Source of the DNA: Chionis minor | Taxonomy: Eukaryota > Chordata > Aves > Charadriiformes > Chionididae | Assembly: GCA_013398295.1 (NCBI GenBank) | Contig: VZSF01000872.1 | Location: 434,001-498,000 of the forward strand | DNA length: 64,000 nucleotides | Direction: 5' to 3' | Shown: in pieces, positions 1 to 14,112 of the stretch | How positions within the stretch are numbered: position 1 is the first letter of the stretch | Layout: each line of letters opens with the position of its first letter | The notes under the pieces: model-generated | Told to the model about the DNA's origin: nothing | The model's database searches: none | The model's input: the letters and a program-made list of their open reading frames with translations, nothing else | Program-made: the position numbers and the translations under genes

Positions 1-1589
1 GAAGAGGTGGTGCGTTTGTTATCTCAGCTGAGAGCTCTGGTTAAAGCTTTGGTTTACAGCAGCATGAGAAATGCTGTACAATGTGTGCACTTGGATTCTT
101 TTAGGAATTTAAGCATCTAGGTAAGCGTACTTTTGCCGTGTCGGGTTGGAAGGGACTCTGGATTTCTTTGACATCCTCAAATCTCACACTTGTCAGTCCA
201 GTCCTAAAACATAAAGTTTTAAGATTTCTAGGCATCCTATTGATACCACCTTTTAGTGGAGTCTCACTTATCTGTCTAATAGACTTTCTCAAGATGTCGC
301 TACCAAATTAGACTTTGTACAAAATACATGGAGAGATGAAAAGATTCACTGGCTGGATGGCTGATTCCTTGTATTTAGTAGCCCCATTACTAGACAGTTC
401 AAGTCCACCTACGTGATTTTTACCTTCCATCAATTTTGTATCTTTAGCATTTATTGTTAACATGTGCCCTTCTTTTGTGATAAGGTCATTACTAGAAATA
501 AGAAGATGGTTCCTTAGAGGTATTCAGAATGATTCATTTAACTTAGTAATTCAGCAAAACCCACTGGTGTTTTCCCACTAACATTTTTTATAATTAAAAA
601 AACCTTCTACTATTTTCAGTATAACTAATATCAATCTCAATTATACCACTTCTACTGAGTTACTGAAATCCAAACACGGGGATTATTCTTTTCTTTACTT
701 ACAGAAGATCTGTTCTATGTCTTTGTTTTGTGTTGTAAAAAAGCTAGTCAGTACTGTGTTGAGTTTCAATGAGGAATGAAGCGACAATTGTCTGAGAGTA
801 GCTGATATATCAATTTAAATATATTTGGCCATTAATTAAGTCTCTTCCTTTTTGCATGCAAATAGATTTCTCTCCAGGGAATTAATTATAGAACAAATTT
901 CAAGCTAATCTATCTTTGCAGTCCAATGTAATATTAAGCTATAAAACCCACTTTCAAAATGAAGCTGCTTGCCATTTAATGAATTGCTATCAAATTTTTT
1001 AAAACAATTTAGCATTATACAGTTAAAGAAAACCAAGAATCTGACTGCGACTTACTCTTAAATATACCCGTGCATTGCAGTGACACTGGTTGATACAATT
1101 GCACAGGGATTTGAGAAGAAAGGTTGATGGATTCAGACATGATTGCATTTTTTTTAACTGGCATACTAAAATCTGGATTCAATTTGGTTTTTTTATTGAA
1201 CGTAGTAGTAATTTTTCCATAGAAACAGAGATTAAGGCATATATTCACAATTTTTTATTTTATTCTACCATATCAGTTTTTTTAAAAAATATATGCTATT
1301 GCAATAATCCTTATTGTGTGATTATTTCTCCCGAGGCTTGAGCATCCATTCTATCAGGAATATCTCATCTCCTGGAATAAAGATTAATATGTTCTGCATC
1401 TTTGATCCTGCAGACCCTTATCCATGCTCTTCTATTTAGTAATGTTAGTAATAGTTAGCCCTGTTGAGACTTTACTACTATGAGTCATCCAGCTTCTTTG
1501 AAGTTAAACACATGCAAAACTGTTTGGATGTCCCAGAATGATACCAAAATCTCCTCAGTCTTGGCAACAGCCTCGTTTATGCTCGGTTT

Positions 1590-1605
1590 AAAAAAAAAAA
1601 AAAAA
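1590..1605. repeat. (A)16 homopolymer
   Basis: An uninterrupted run of 16 A, followed by GAAAG. No processed-pseudogene body is recognisable on its 5' side, so it is treated as a simple repeat. Confidence 0.9.
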
Positions 1606-1766
1606 GAAAGTGTGTATTTTTTTTACTTGTTTTGAAATAACATTAAGATCTGGGGCAAAAAGCAATAAAATTGTCTAATAGCAATTAAAACTATTGGTCT
1701 GGAGAAAAGACAACTGAAGAACACAGTGGAGGTACTTGCGGGTGCAAAACCCTCCCCAGCTGAAGT

Positions 1767-1803
1767 GTGGGAACTTCTGGTGGGTCCTACCAGCCGTTCC
1801 CAC
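1767..1803. repeat. Short inverted repeat (8-bp perfect arms plus inner stem)
   Basis: GTGGGAAC at 1767-1774 is exactly complementary to GTTCCCAC at 1796-1803. Inside, TGGT (1778-1781) pairs with ACCA (1789-1792), giving a two-part hairpin around a small loop. No transposon family or RNA gene is recognised. It is too short for a typical miRNA precursor and may be chance or the remains of a small palindromic element. Confidence 0.45.
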
Positions 1804-4800
1804 GTTCTCCACTGCACAAGTCCAAAGGACAAGGTTAGTGCCAGAGCTTTTCTTCTGGATAGAAGACAAAATGCAACACTCAGTGTAACCGCAGTCTCTT
1901 TTTTTGTGTTTTGGATATAGCTGACCTCATTTGAAAAGCTTCCTTTTTTTTTTTTCCCCGTTTGATTTGTTTTTGCTATAAGCATTGACCTTTCAGCAAC
2001 TTTATTAAGTGGAATCACTTTTTATTTGATCCTGCTTTTTAACAGCTTTCTGTTTTACCTGCATTTTCCTCCCTGGGAAAGGTTAAGTAGAGGTGGCCTC
2101 AATCACATTATCCTTATTCCCCGCTTTGCTATGTTCTGGAGTATCTTTTCTGTAAGCTCGGAGTTACTATTGTTTGAGCTTGTATTTCAAATTCTCCTCC
2201 AAGGGAGAATTTATCAGTGCTGATCTCATGTAGCTTGTGTAATAACACAAAACCTGCTCTTACTTAGCTGTTAAATTTCCATCTCTATAGCTTTCCAAAC
2301 TTTAGTAAGCCCACGTCCTCGGTCACTATCATAATCACTTCTAGAACAATATGAGTAACGAAAAGATTTTTTTGTAAGCGCATTGTTAAACTGCAGCACA
2401 ACTCATGGTAGTTCAGCACGTGCAGTCTTTTGTGACAAGCTGCTTTTATGAGGTGGTTCTTGGAGTTATGGCTGTTCACCATAATTGCTATTTATTAAAA
2501 TAAATTAGTAAATAGCGGCTGCATAGTAACGCTCAGTTTGCGCTGTGTTGGCTGGCACTGAATTTGAAAGCTTCATGGTTAGGAAGCATAGAAAGAGATT
2601 GTTTCAACAGCTAAGAAGTTTTGGGTTTGTTTCTCATACCTTTAGGGTAGTTGTCTCTTTCTTATCTGTTCAGAAGTGAAAGTACAGTAAAAATCCTGCA
2701 CTTATTTATACTGGGGGGCAAAGCTCCCTCAAGCTTCTGTCATGGTAAAACCAAAGGGGCCAGCATATGATCTGCATTTACCACGGGACGATATATTTTA
2801 AGCACCTCAAGGTAAAAGTGAAAGCGAACAACAACCCCCCAAAAAACTACACCTTTTTTTAGCCTTGAAGACAGGCAGGCATATATATCATCAGGAATGG
2901 GAGAGCTGTAATGAAATTGTGACTTTTATTAGTTATCAAGAGAAGTGAAAAGCTTGAGAGGACAGAGCAGGAGACAGCTCGGAGAGGAACAGCTTTTCTT
3001 TGGGACATTTTGGGTGTGTTGTGGTCCCAGGAATATGTGTAAGAGCACCTAAAATGGAGCTTAACATTGTGGTTGTGATGTTAAACAGAAAATGATATTA
3101 TTAAAAATAAGGATACCTATGATGAAATGAAGGGGGTATGAATGGAGATCAAACTGCTTGGCTGCTGGTCACCAAATGTAACCAGAGTGAAAAATGGGTT
3201 TTGTCCTTTGCAGGCACAGGAGGAATGTGCAGCTGCAGCGCAGCATCTAAGTTAATATGCTACGGCTTTCCTAAATCTCTTGATTAATTCTTTGAGGTTT
3301 TGGCTATTGAATGGGCTTGAAAATTGTATAGCTGTACCCTCTGAAAACTGCGTGGAAAGGTCTTTTTGCAAACACAGACAATGAAAAGTTAAAATGGTGA
3401 GAGGAGGAGATGGACAACTGTTAACAAACACATTGCATTTGTCTCTGCCTTGTGATATCCATAAACACGATTTCCTTCAGCAGTTTGAAAAATGTATTTT
3501 CTTTTCTCGTTTTCCCCCTTTCATGTGAATGTTGGGCTGCGGGAGGAAGGAGTGAAGTAGTTTCTTGCCGGCAAACAGCCTGAACGCTCTTAAACAGAGA
3601 AGTCCAGCAGAGAGGAGAGGGATGTGCTGATGTTCCCAGTGTAACAACTGGCAAACAGTGCTCATCGGCTAATCTGAGCTCAGGGCTGCCACCGTGGCAT
3701 CCTCCATTTAGAAAATAAACTGATTAGGTAAGTTAAAAAATGAAACAAAACACTATAAATCAAAAGGATGTTTCCTAAACGGAATGTGAACTGCTGGCAG
3801 GTGTCAGTTACTGCAGGTGCGGAGCAGCCTATCTGGGGAGCTACTGTCTCGGTATGATTCGAAAAGAAATTGCATTTGCATTTTTAAATAGAGTAATGAA
3901 TATGCGCACTTCCAAAAATATGAAAATTGTCTCCTCATGCATAACTGGCTAGTCTGAATAAGACTAATAGCTTAATGGAGAGTGCAACTTTAAGCAGAGC
4001 TTTTCAAAATTGCGTATTACAGGAAAAATTCTGACAATATACATTTGTGTATGAGCGTTTTGGCTGCTGTTCTGATGAGTCTTGAGTGGGGTTCTGTGTT
4101 TAGAATGAGATTCTGTTTTGTCTCTAGATGACAGCCTTCTAGAAGAAATGGGTTACATTGGGTACAGACTGATCGTTACGCATAGTGGAGATTTGCATTT
4201 ATAGCACTTTAATTTACAAGTTTTGTGTTAAATTGTTAGGAAATTCAGATGTCCCATTCACAAGACAGACTACATGTCAAAAATGCATTGAGGTATCTTT
4301 TCATATTATGCTGTTCATACTTTGGTACGAGGAAAAAAAGCTACTGTTTCATGTAATGCCACTGTTTTGTACTTAATAGCTGTATAGCTGCATCCAAATC
4401 ATGCAAGGATTGTTTGTTTTCTAAGGCCTGCTTCGAGTTAAACAGACTGTCAGAAATTTTACTGAATACCTAAATACCAAAATAGTTAGTAAATATATGC
4501 ATGCAGCCACCGCTGACTCCACCTGAGCCAAATTTATAAAGTTTTTATTGTAATTGGCGCAGTTCAATCAGAATAGCTGTGTCTGAATTTGTCCTTGATT
4601 TTTCAAGAGCAATTTTGGCCAAAAGAGGTGGTATAGGTAGAGTGAAACGTGGATAGAAAGAACAACATGCTCTTCATCGGGCTGTTTTGAAAGCAGCAAA
4701 GTAAAAAAGCCGTAGTTTCTTTACACAGGAACAATAAGAGATCCCCAAGAGTGCTTGCATCCCAAAAAAGCTCAGAATGGGAATTGTAAAAATAAAATAG

Positions 4801-5086
4801 CAAATACACTTAACACCAGCTTTTCCCAAAGTGTCGCTTTTTTTTGTTACTGTTCTGTACATACCTGTATTTCATCTATTTAAAAGACCTCTTTGATTTT
4901 CCACTCTTTCACATCGGAGGAACTGCAGTCATTAATGATATATCAGAAGGTTGCAAAATTTTCATATAGTTTTTAGACTTGAAGGATAATGGATGTTTCA
5001 AGAAACAATACCAAAAGCTACTTGAAAGAAAGAATTAAAAATAAATAAAAGAAAAAAGATGTGAGCGAGAACCTCCCCTGTGAATT

Positions 5087-5742
5087 TCATAGAATCATAG
5101 AATGGTTAGAGTTGGAAGGGACCTTAAAGATCATCAAGTTCCAACCCCCCTGCCATGGGCAGGGACACCTCTCACTAGAGCAGGTTGCTCAAAGCCCCAT
5201 CCAGCCTGGCCTTAAACACTTCCAGGGATGGGGCCTCCACAACTTCCCTGGGTAACCTGTTCCAGTGCCTCACCACCCTCACAGTAAAGAACTTCTTCCT
5301 AATATCTAACCCAAATCTCCCCTCTTCCGATTTAATTTAATTCCAATTTAAAACCATTACCCCTTGTCCTATCACTAGACTTCCTGACAAAGAGTCCCTC
5401 TCCAGCTCTCCTGTAGGCTCCCTTCAGACACTGAAAGGCTGCTCTCAGGTCTCCCCGGAGCCTTCTCTTCTCCAGGCTGAACAGCCCCAGCTCTCTCAGC
5501 CTGTCCTCATAGGAGAGGTGCTCCATCCCTCTAATCATCTTAGTGGCCCTTTGCTGGACCTGTTCCAACAGTTCGATGTCCTTTCTATGTTGAGGACTCC
5601 AGAGCTGGACGCAGTACTCCAGGTGGGGTCTCACGAGCGCAGAGTAGAGGGGGAGAATCACCTCCCGTGCCCTGCTGGCCACGCTTCTTTTGATGCAACC
5701 CAGGATACGGTTGGCTTTCTGGGCGGCCAGTGTGCACTGTCC
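5087..5742 (-). mobile_element. CR1 LINE, 5'-truncated, ORF2 C-terminus plus 3' tail
   Basis: The plus strand begins TCATAGAATCATAGAATGG, the reverse complement of the CR1 (ATTCTATG)n 3' tail, so the element lies on the minus strand. Its sense strand runs from about 5742 to 5087. The ORF2 frame is open from the 5' break to 5332, about 137 codons. It carries the signatures of the C-terminal part of CR1 ORF2: [40 protein letters not shown] and [15 protein letters not shown]. The frame breaks at the TAA near 5332, where a short AT-rich insertion follows the FKLE segment. Severe 5' truncation is usual for CR1. The good match to the generic CR1 frame suggests a relatively young copy. It is not expected to be active, since the catalytic reverse-transcriptase domain is missing. 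Confidence 0.95.
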
Positions 5743-8700
5743 TTTTGATTTATCTGGAAGAAAAACTGAGTTCTTGTGACAGGAGTGAAAAGGACTTTGA
5801 ATGACTCCTGAGTTAACTTCAGGATATTCTGAATTTCCTGTAGTGAGTATGTGGGATGGACTATAAGAACTTGTTGACTGTTAAGAATAATCTTCTGCTT
5901 TTTCTTTTAGTAATTGCCATTCTTCACTTTATTTTCCCTCTTAGCGGTTTTCATCAATACATGTAAAATTCAATTACTCCTGGGAAGACATTATACTGTA
6001 ATAGTTTGGGGCTTGGGTATCTTAAAGATATTTACACAATAAATGATTGAGCGAGGCATTTGTAGGATTTACGAAAGCACCTGTGCAGATTAGGTACATA
6101 ACTGCTATAGTTTAATGTCCTCAGAGCTACAGCTGATGAGTAATAACATTTCCTTCAGCCATCCCTAAACACACATATAGCTGATAGGTTCCAAGCTATT
6201 TACTTCTCTAAGGATTTTCTTGCTTTGTAATTTTAAACTTGCTGTTTAGGCCCCTGCGTGATGAAATTGGGTACTGTTCTTGTTGGCTCTGCATTAATTG
6301 GCATTGGTTGGCTTATTCCGAGGCAGACTGTTAGTGCATGTGTGATACTTTCTAGACACAAAGACGGTTTCTCACCTCACTCCTTTACTTTTGGTGGCAG
6401 TTATCCAGGCCACGTATGGCTATCGCTGCGCGTGGAGAAACCCCCTACCTTTCTGCCCTTTTTCAAGACTTTTTAAAAAAGAATAATTTTATTCTAATAA
6501 GGAAAATGACATTTCCACCAGCCCTTTCTAAACAGATGCCCTGCAGGGAGCTTCAGGACATTTGATCTAGGGCTCGTCAATTTGTGCTGTCTTTTGCCTC
6601 TTCTTTAACCACTTGCTCCTAATTTGGGTGGACTCCAGGAGTGTCTTGGACCAAGCAAGGCGTTTTTCATGACAGCCGTGGCGCTGCTGTCCCTTGACTC
6701 ATTGTCCAAGCAGTTGACTGCACTTTTGCTTCAGTTCAAGCTGTAAATGGACTAATGTTGGTAGCGTTTGAAATCAATTATATCGTTTGTAATAATGACG
6801 TATCTGAATGCCTTAATTCCTAAATCAAACTGTGCTAATCAAGCTACGAGATACATTGTCTTGCATGTGAAAAATGTTAGATCTGCCCCACTCCTGAGCT
6901 CCGGCATTTGGCAAATCAGACCTGAGAACCCACAAACATCTAACGGAAAGTCACTGGTGCTTTTAACTCTCTCTCTCATCATGACATCTCTACCAAACAT
7001 TTGACTTGCTAATCAGGGTAAAGGATTTTCTTTACTGCCTCTCTAGTCCTTACAAGTAAAATTCATCTTTTGCACTGATGCATCTCTAGTATTGCATAAA
7101 GACTACAGAAGCCAGAATTTGTGCAATTTCAGATTAATAGGCCTTTCTATGTGTAAACTGTGGCTTCAGTTTGCATATGGTGAGAACCCAAGGAGAATAT
7201 AATTGCTTGTTGAATATTGCCCTCATCTCTGAAATGCAATTACAATATTTTAGTATTCATGCTGATGCTATTGATTAAACTTGAAGAGCCTGCAACTGCT
7301 TTGCACTATATTCAGAATTTCTTTCAAGGTATCAGAGAACTAGTTTATCATTATTTCCTAGTTTTGATTATTTGAAATCATCTTCCCTTTCTCCTAACCC
7401 ATATGTTAGATGCTTCTTGTCTCCTTCCAATGATTCAAATTATTCAGGCATAAGAACTGAATGCCATTATGTTTCAGCTACAAGAGTTTTACATTAGGCA
7501 AAATATGAAAAACAGATTTATAGTAGTTTATATAAAGCCAGAGATTGTAAATTGTATTGACGTGTTGTGTTTAGGGAAATCTTTCTTTACTACTGTCCAT
7601 TTGCACAATGTAAACTGATTCTTTTACTCACCTCTCATGAGAGCATGTTCCATTCAAGGAAATACATTAAAGCTTAAATTATTCAGTGTACTTTGATTTT
7701 AATATTCTGAAATCAAATTCAAATATAGCAAATAAGTCCCTTCTTATGTATTAACAATGGAATAAATACTCTATTTTGCCAATAGAAATTATGCTTCATC
7801 TAGATTTTTCGGTTTGTTTAGGTTTTACTTTTCAAAGTAGAATGGGACTTTCAGTTTTCACTGCGTTCTATCTTCTGTTTAGGTGTGACTCTTTTGCCTG
7901 AGTTTAGGAAGATATTGTGTCACTGAAAGCTGGATTTTGTCCTGCTGTTCCATCACAGTATGTCTTGGTATAAAGGATTTCCTGACGGAAGAGAACGATA
8001 TACAAGCTTTGTGGCGTACTCTTTATAGTGGACTTGACAACACTGTTCAAAGTAATGGAAAAAAAAAAAGGAAATTATTTGCCTAAAGATGTTATATGTC
8101 ATAAAGATAGTTTATATGTCAGATCGGTATATGGAAAAGACTTCTGCTGTGTTCTTTGCATAAAAACTCATTTAAACTTGGACTATGCATGTAGATGTAG
8201 CTGGCCTTTCTACCCTGATTAACTACGTATGAGTAATCAAAGCTCCCTTTTTCTAGTACCCAGTGGGTATCCGAGTTCACCATAAGTATTGTGTTACTTA
8301 AATGGAAAGTTACTTCCACGAAAATACGTAAAGCAATTTCTGACTTTTGAGAAAATTATTTGCTGCTGCTAGTAGGTCTGAACTAATACCTAGGGCTAGG
8401 CATAACAATTTAAGGTTCAATCCTGCTAGAGCATGCACAAGCATAATTATAAGCAGTTTCTTCTCTAAAGATCTCAAATATTACAGAAATCATACAAAAT
8501 GAGTAGCATCCACATGAGCTAAAACTCTTCCTAGTAGCATGACATCTGGGATGGGTTTGTCAATAAAAATCAGCTGGTTTTACAGGAGTGCCTGCTCTCA
8601 CTTGGCATGGATGATGAAAGTGTCCAAAGGCAAGACAGACTAAGGAGCAACATCTGACGTGCTCCTGGACCAGCCTGAGATGATTGTGTTGTGTCTTTGC

Positions 8701-11700
8701 ACCTCAACCTTCAGATGTAGATTTAAAGAGATTTCCATAGGCAATTATAGCCTTTATGGAAATAGCTCAGGTTTTGAACAAATTAAGGGAGAGATAAGCC
8801 TTTTGTTTTGTTTTTTTTCCTTGCACACTTACAAGTAGGAGATATTTCAGTCTTAGTCTTTGTGTTGATAAACCCTCAACAGGGAACTGTGGCATGGGAA
8901 GTGGGGGTTATTGATGTCCTGCCTGTAACATGTCACAGCAGCTAATTTTAATGAAGAATTTTTGGAGTTATCACTACAGATGTGTTTATTTTACGGACAG
9001 AAGTCCTGGGGTTCCTGAGGTGAAGGTGTTGGAGATGGGAGTGCTCTGCATGTTGCTGCCATGTTGCAGAATTTGCTGCAATGACTGTCAATTGCTTTAT
9101 TGCCTTATTTTTCCTCCTTTCCCTGTTCTTTCACCTAAACAAAATTTGCTGCCCTTGAGTTTCAAAAATTGTTATTTTCCTGTCTAGATTTAACTTTCTC
9201 TGCAGAGAGGAGGTGACACGACTGACTCATGTGGTGCCTGTGTTAAACAGATTGTTCAATGTATTTACCTTCATTTACTTGAGCCTCTTACTGTCAGTTT
9301 TTATCCTTCTCTGACCTTCTGGGAGTTTATGCATGGTTTCAAAGCTAATAATATCTGCTAAAACAAGCATCTGCTAGAAATCATATGCTGTGCTACAAAT
9401 CACTCTAGAACAGGTTTGAATTCAGCTGGAAAATCGAGGAAACGCTTAACTTGATGCAACCTATTAACTGTCTTCCTATAAGAATAAAGAATACGTTGAT
9501 TTTATAGGACTGGTTAATGATCGTCTTGAAAGAACGGCTCGAGGATGGGAAGACACTTAAAATACACAGTGATGGCAACAGGCTTCTCTTTTTCTGATGC
9601 TTAGTTATTTTTTTCTTTTCTCAAACCTAGAGAAAGTATCAGATCAAAATATTTAAATTAAGAATTGTCAGGGAAAAGCAGCTACTGCAATTACATTGGG
9701 AATCGAAAAAATTGTATATGCTGATTTTAGGCGCAGAAGACTTTAGAGCTTTGCAGAGCTAAACTTCCTGGTGATCCTTGTTCTTGCCAGCTAGCTTCAT
9801 ATTTTCTTCAGTTTAAGAAACAGAGAGGGAGGAAAAAAACCACTTTTAAGGCACTGATCATGTTTATGAGGATGAATAAAACATGTAGATGCAGGCTGTC
9901 TTTGTAATCAAGTCTTTTGCTACACTTGGATATAAAATTCTGATGAAGAGGGTCTTCCCTTCTGACTTTGCTGTGCTGCAGGAGCAGGAAAAATAATCAT
10001 CTTTTGTGGAGAATTATGTGCAAAATACAAGAGCAGAATAGAGAAATATTACTGCCGGGGGCTATGGGTCAGTGGATGACAGGATTTGAAGAACTTTGTA
10101 GCTTCTGCTTTTGAAGAAATGGAAATGTGTTTCAGTAAATACTTCTGCTCTGAGGGTCTTGTACATGGAGGATTTGGTTGCATTTTGGAAGAGTAGGTTT
10201 GTTTGGCCTTTCCCTGAGAGATGACCCTCTGTGATTAAGAGGTGAATTTTCCCTAAATTGATGCTTGGGGACAGCATTTGTTAAAGACAAATTTACAAAT
10301 TTTGCAAGGCATGGGCATTTGCCTCACTCTGCTTACGCAGTGAGCTTTACTTCCTCTGACCTTGTTTGCATTAAGAAAAATTTGCCCATGGATGTTTGAG
10401 CCCCAGTCCTAACGAGTTCGCCAGTCCTGTTTGCAGTGGCCATGCACATGGTCATGCTGGGATCAGCTCTCCTGAGCAGCCACCGCCAGCAGGATGTGGA
10501 AGGGATGGGGCAGTCAACCAGCAAGGAAACGCTGGTGGCTGGCAGGTGGCAAATGTATCTTCTTGCTGCCACCTCCCAGCCACAAACTACACTGGTGCGT
10601 GAGGTCTTCTCCTCTTTGCCATTTTCCTAGCTTTTGGCCTGTGGAGGATGACCTCCCTGCTTCATCCCAGGTGAGCCCTTCCTGCCACAGCAGGAGGGAG
10701 AGCTCCTGCTCATGGAGGGAGTGCTCCATTAGGTTCTTGTTTGGACACAACAGTAGTGGATAAGGGTGGTAATTAATTAGATCACGAAATGTGAATGTGC
10801 GCTTAATAAACAGCATGCACTGTGTGTGAGGCTTGCTTGATCTGATATGAAAAATGCAGAACCATTTGCGTAGGATTGTATTTCATATTACTGGCTACAC
10901 ATCAATTTGAAGATACAGTAACTTTTGTCTTCATGGTGGATCCGTCTTTGGAGATGTACGTATGGGTCTGTGCAGGATGGATGTAGAGGCAGAAGAACTA
11001 TAATGGCTCTGCTGCAGAGCCAGTGCAGCGGGGCAGAGGTCTCGCCCTGGTTTGCAGTCCATTTAAAAATCCTTAGTAATGTTGTCTTCTGGGCTGTGAT
11101 TTCTATAGTAAGTGTTTATTACATCTATGAATATTTATGCAGTATATGAGATTTGAGAAGCAGCGAACTGTTAAAAAATATTTCAAGCTTGAGTGTATAT
11201 ATAAGACAAACAGAGAGAACATTTCGCTTGATAAATTTAGTTTGAATTTACCATTGATCAGAAGCTTAAACTGTTAAAGTGATTAGTGTGCCTCTGGTTC
11301 CTTGTATTATAAAATCCATGAAAATAGATAAGTAAAGTGCTACTGGCAGATTAAAACAATCAGAGATACCATTCTGATCGCTAAATCTTGAGCAGAGATT
11401 CTTCTCAAATCACAGCTGGCTTTCTTCACCTGCCTTTTCATTCTTTTTATTTTTTTAAAGTAATGTATTCCTTTTTTGGTTTTTGTGCTTAGTCTCTAGA
11501 TTACAGGTAATAAAACTCAGAAATAATCACCTGTTTCCCTTTGCTTTGACTTAGTTAAATCAGTACCTTAAGAAAAGCATTGTATGATGTTTCACGTCCC
11601 TTCCTGGATCTGACCTAAGAACTTGTTACGCTTTGCAAAAGTAAAAATCCAGAATAATTCATGTATTTTCATTCAGTTAAATTAATCCTGGTTTATAATT

Positions 11701-12814
11701 GTGTGGAAAAGTGTGTCTCTCAATTGCTGGTAGCATCAGAGTTGTCAGAAGAAAATGAGTGGAAGGAAATCAGGGGTAGAAGTGGAGGGTTTGGGGTTAG
11801 AATAGCAAATCCCTGGGAAGTGTTTAATAACAATGGTAACCTTTTGTCTGGAGTAAAAAAGTACTTGAGCTAAACACGTTGAGTTTGGTTCCATGTACAC
11901 AAATGGTTTGTGATGAGACTGAAGAACGTGATTCTTAGATGATTTATGGCTGTATCTAGGAAGCAGTACCCTTCAGTAAGGATGGGGAAAGAAACTCAAA
12001 CTTTCCCTTTTCCTGGGAGAAGAAATACATTTCACATGCGATGGATTTTATTCTCTTTGTCTGGTGTTAAATCCAGTGTATATTCAGTATATGATTCTGC
12101 ACTTATGTTCCTTGCCATGCAGAGCCTACTTGTGTTTCTGGAGAAGAGGGAACTTTATACAGTAACAATTTGTTTTCTCATAAATGTTCCTTTCTCTGGC
12201 TCTGGATTTAATGGTGTTTTTCTTTCTGTGCTTTATTTATGTGAAGCTCACAGCTTTTTTTTCTCAGTCAAATATGTTTTCAAATGAGATTTCTCTGAGC
12301 TATTTTTCTCTCCGCATTACTTTCTTAATGATTTGTTATTTTTTCCCCCTCTAAACCCAGGTTCAACAAATTCTCTATTTCCCAGTAAAATACCCTCTCA
12401 GAACAAAGAGGGATCTGAATCAGGACTCTGGAGTTCTTCCTTTGGAGGTTAAGAGTCAGAAGCAGAGTTATTCCCTGGCCATTTGTAAAGATTTACATTT
12501 CTTTGTTAGACTGAGCAAATCTTGCAAATCTAAAGAGTATTCTTCTGGCTGGGCTTGCACCGTGCCTGGTGGAGCACTTCTGAGACCTGGATGACCCAAT
12601 GGCTCCTTGCAAAGGCACCCTTTGAATCCCACCCAACCTTGTGGCTGGGGACACACCAGATCTCTCTGGTAGGAACTCGGTGACCGTGCAGAACAGAGGG
12701 CCTTTGGGCAATAGTTAGTTTGCTGGTGGCTGAAAACTTCTTCTTAGCTGAGAGTGTTTGACGCATTGAGTGCTCAAAGCACTTGCCACATCCCAGACCG
12801 TCCCCTTGGGAATC
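5743..12814. other. Unique AT-rich noncoding DNA
   Basis: About 7 kb without recognisable CR1, LTR or gene. Open frames reach at most 113 codons. A more GC-rich patch at about 10390-10760 has several overlapping open frames on both strands, none with a domain I recognise. A short A run lies near 8060-8070. I see nothing else supportable here. Confidence 0.6.
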
Positions 12815-13362
12815 ACCTTACAGGTGATCCTGTACTCAGCACTGGTGAGGCCACAGCTTGAGTCCTGTGTTCAGTTTTGGGCACCGCAGTATCGGAGAGA
12901 CATTGAGGTGCTGGAGCGTGTCCAGAGAAGGGCAACGGAGCTGGTGAGGGGTCTGGAGAACAAGTCTTATGAGGAGCGGCTGAGGGAGTTGGGAGTGTTC
13001 AGCCTGGAGAAGAGAAGGTTGAGGGGAGACCTTATCACTCTCTACAACTCCCTGAAAGGAGGTTATAGTCAGGTGGGGGTCAATCTCTTCTCCCAAGGAA
13101 CAAGAGACAGGACAAGAGGAAATGGCCTCAAGTTGTGCTGAGGGACATTTAGGTTGGATATTAGGAAAAACTTCTTTACCGAAAGTGTTCTCAAGCATTG
13201 GAACAGGCTGCCCAGGGAGGTGGTGGAATCGCCGTCCCTGGAGGTATTTAAAAGCCGGGCAGACGTGGTGCTGAGGGACATGGGTTAGGGGTGGTTTTGG
13301 CAGTGTAGGTTTATGGTTGGACTCGATGATCTTGAAGGTCTCTTCGAACCCAAGTGATTCTA
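12815..13362 (+). mobile_element. CR1 LINE, 5'-truncated, nearly open ORF2 C-terminus
   Basis: A sense-strand CR1 fragment. The ORF2 frame starts inside the conserved [11 protein letters not shown] segment and continues through [43 protein letters not shown] and [12 protein letters not shown] single TGA at 13139-13141 interrupts it. The same frame then resumes with RLDIRKNFF and [19 protein letters not shown], and ends at a TAG at 13286-13288. This gives roughly 157 codons with one nonsense change. The noncoding tail runs through the usual TTGGACTCGATGATCTTGAAG-type segment and ends near GTGATTCTAGG. That is a divergent version of the (ATTCTATG)n tail, so it probably belongs to a different CR1 subfamily from the copy at 5.1 kb. 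Confidence 0.95.
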
Positions 13363-14112
13363 GGGTTGCCCCAAAGCTATTCAGGAGTACCATTTTACAG
13401 GGTGGCAAATCACTAGTGCTCTGGAGGACAGTGCACAAAAAAGGCCTGCAAGGTTACAAAGATGGTCTGTGTGTGCCAGTCCCCTTCCAGTTTGCTCACT
13501 GCAGGTGATTACTTGTTTCTAGGTTGTTACTCATGCCAATGAAGATGTGCCAAGAGTGAGGTGTAGGAAGAGCTGCTAGAATGCACGAGCCTGGGCTGTG
13601 GGTTAAGCTCAGGGGTAGGCAGAGATCATCTCTGAAATCTGGAGTGGTGATTCTGGTGTGTGAATTGTGCTGTGTGTGAGCTGCATGAATGGTCCCCCGC
13701 TGTCGCAATAAATGCAGCACTCTTTGGTGCATCAGAGGAAATGTCTGGAATTTTACTGGTGTCTCATAGCCCAGACCGGGCAACTGCTTTAACCAGGATG
13801 CATCCAGAAACCCTTGACTAACGGTTAGGCACTAATGCCGTACTAGGGAAATGTCGAGTGGAAGAAAAGCGTGTGTTCAAGAAATTTTCAGAAGTCCCAG
13901 TGGGTGAGGTTAAGCAAAGATGTATTTATTTGACATTTCTTTTTAAAATCAATGGCTCAAGTTCCCTCAGTTTTGAACACACAGTGGAGTTCTCCTGTGC
14001 GCTCAGTTGCCTTTGAGACATTGTTCATTCTTGAACTGATTTGTCTGGGTCCATTTAGGACTCCAGACTGTAGCTGTGAATAAAAACGTTGCTAAAATTC
14101 GTTCTAAATTAC

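Larger units (their letters stand above)
1..5086. other. Unique AT-rich noncoding DNA
   Basis: No recognisable gene or interspersed repeat is seen. Open frames are all short (up to 131 codons at 1623-2018, minus), show no known domain and overlap one another on both strands, as expected by chance. The stretch contains a 16-base A run at 1590-1605 and a T-rich tract near 1945-1956. It also holds a short perfect inverted repeat at 1767-1803, listed separately. It reads as intergenic or intronic sequence. Confidence 0.6.

Noticed and set aside
13390..13790. LTR-like segment: CGCAATAAATGCAGCACTC followed about 50 bp later by GGTGTCTCATAGCC
   Set aside because: The polyadenylation-signal context resembles a retroviral R-U5 region, but I could not find a TG start with matching target-site duplication or a convincing U3, so I do not call an LTR.
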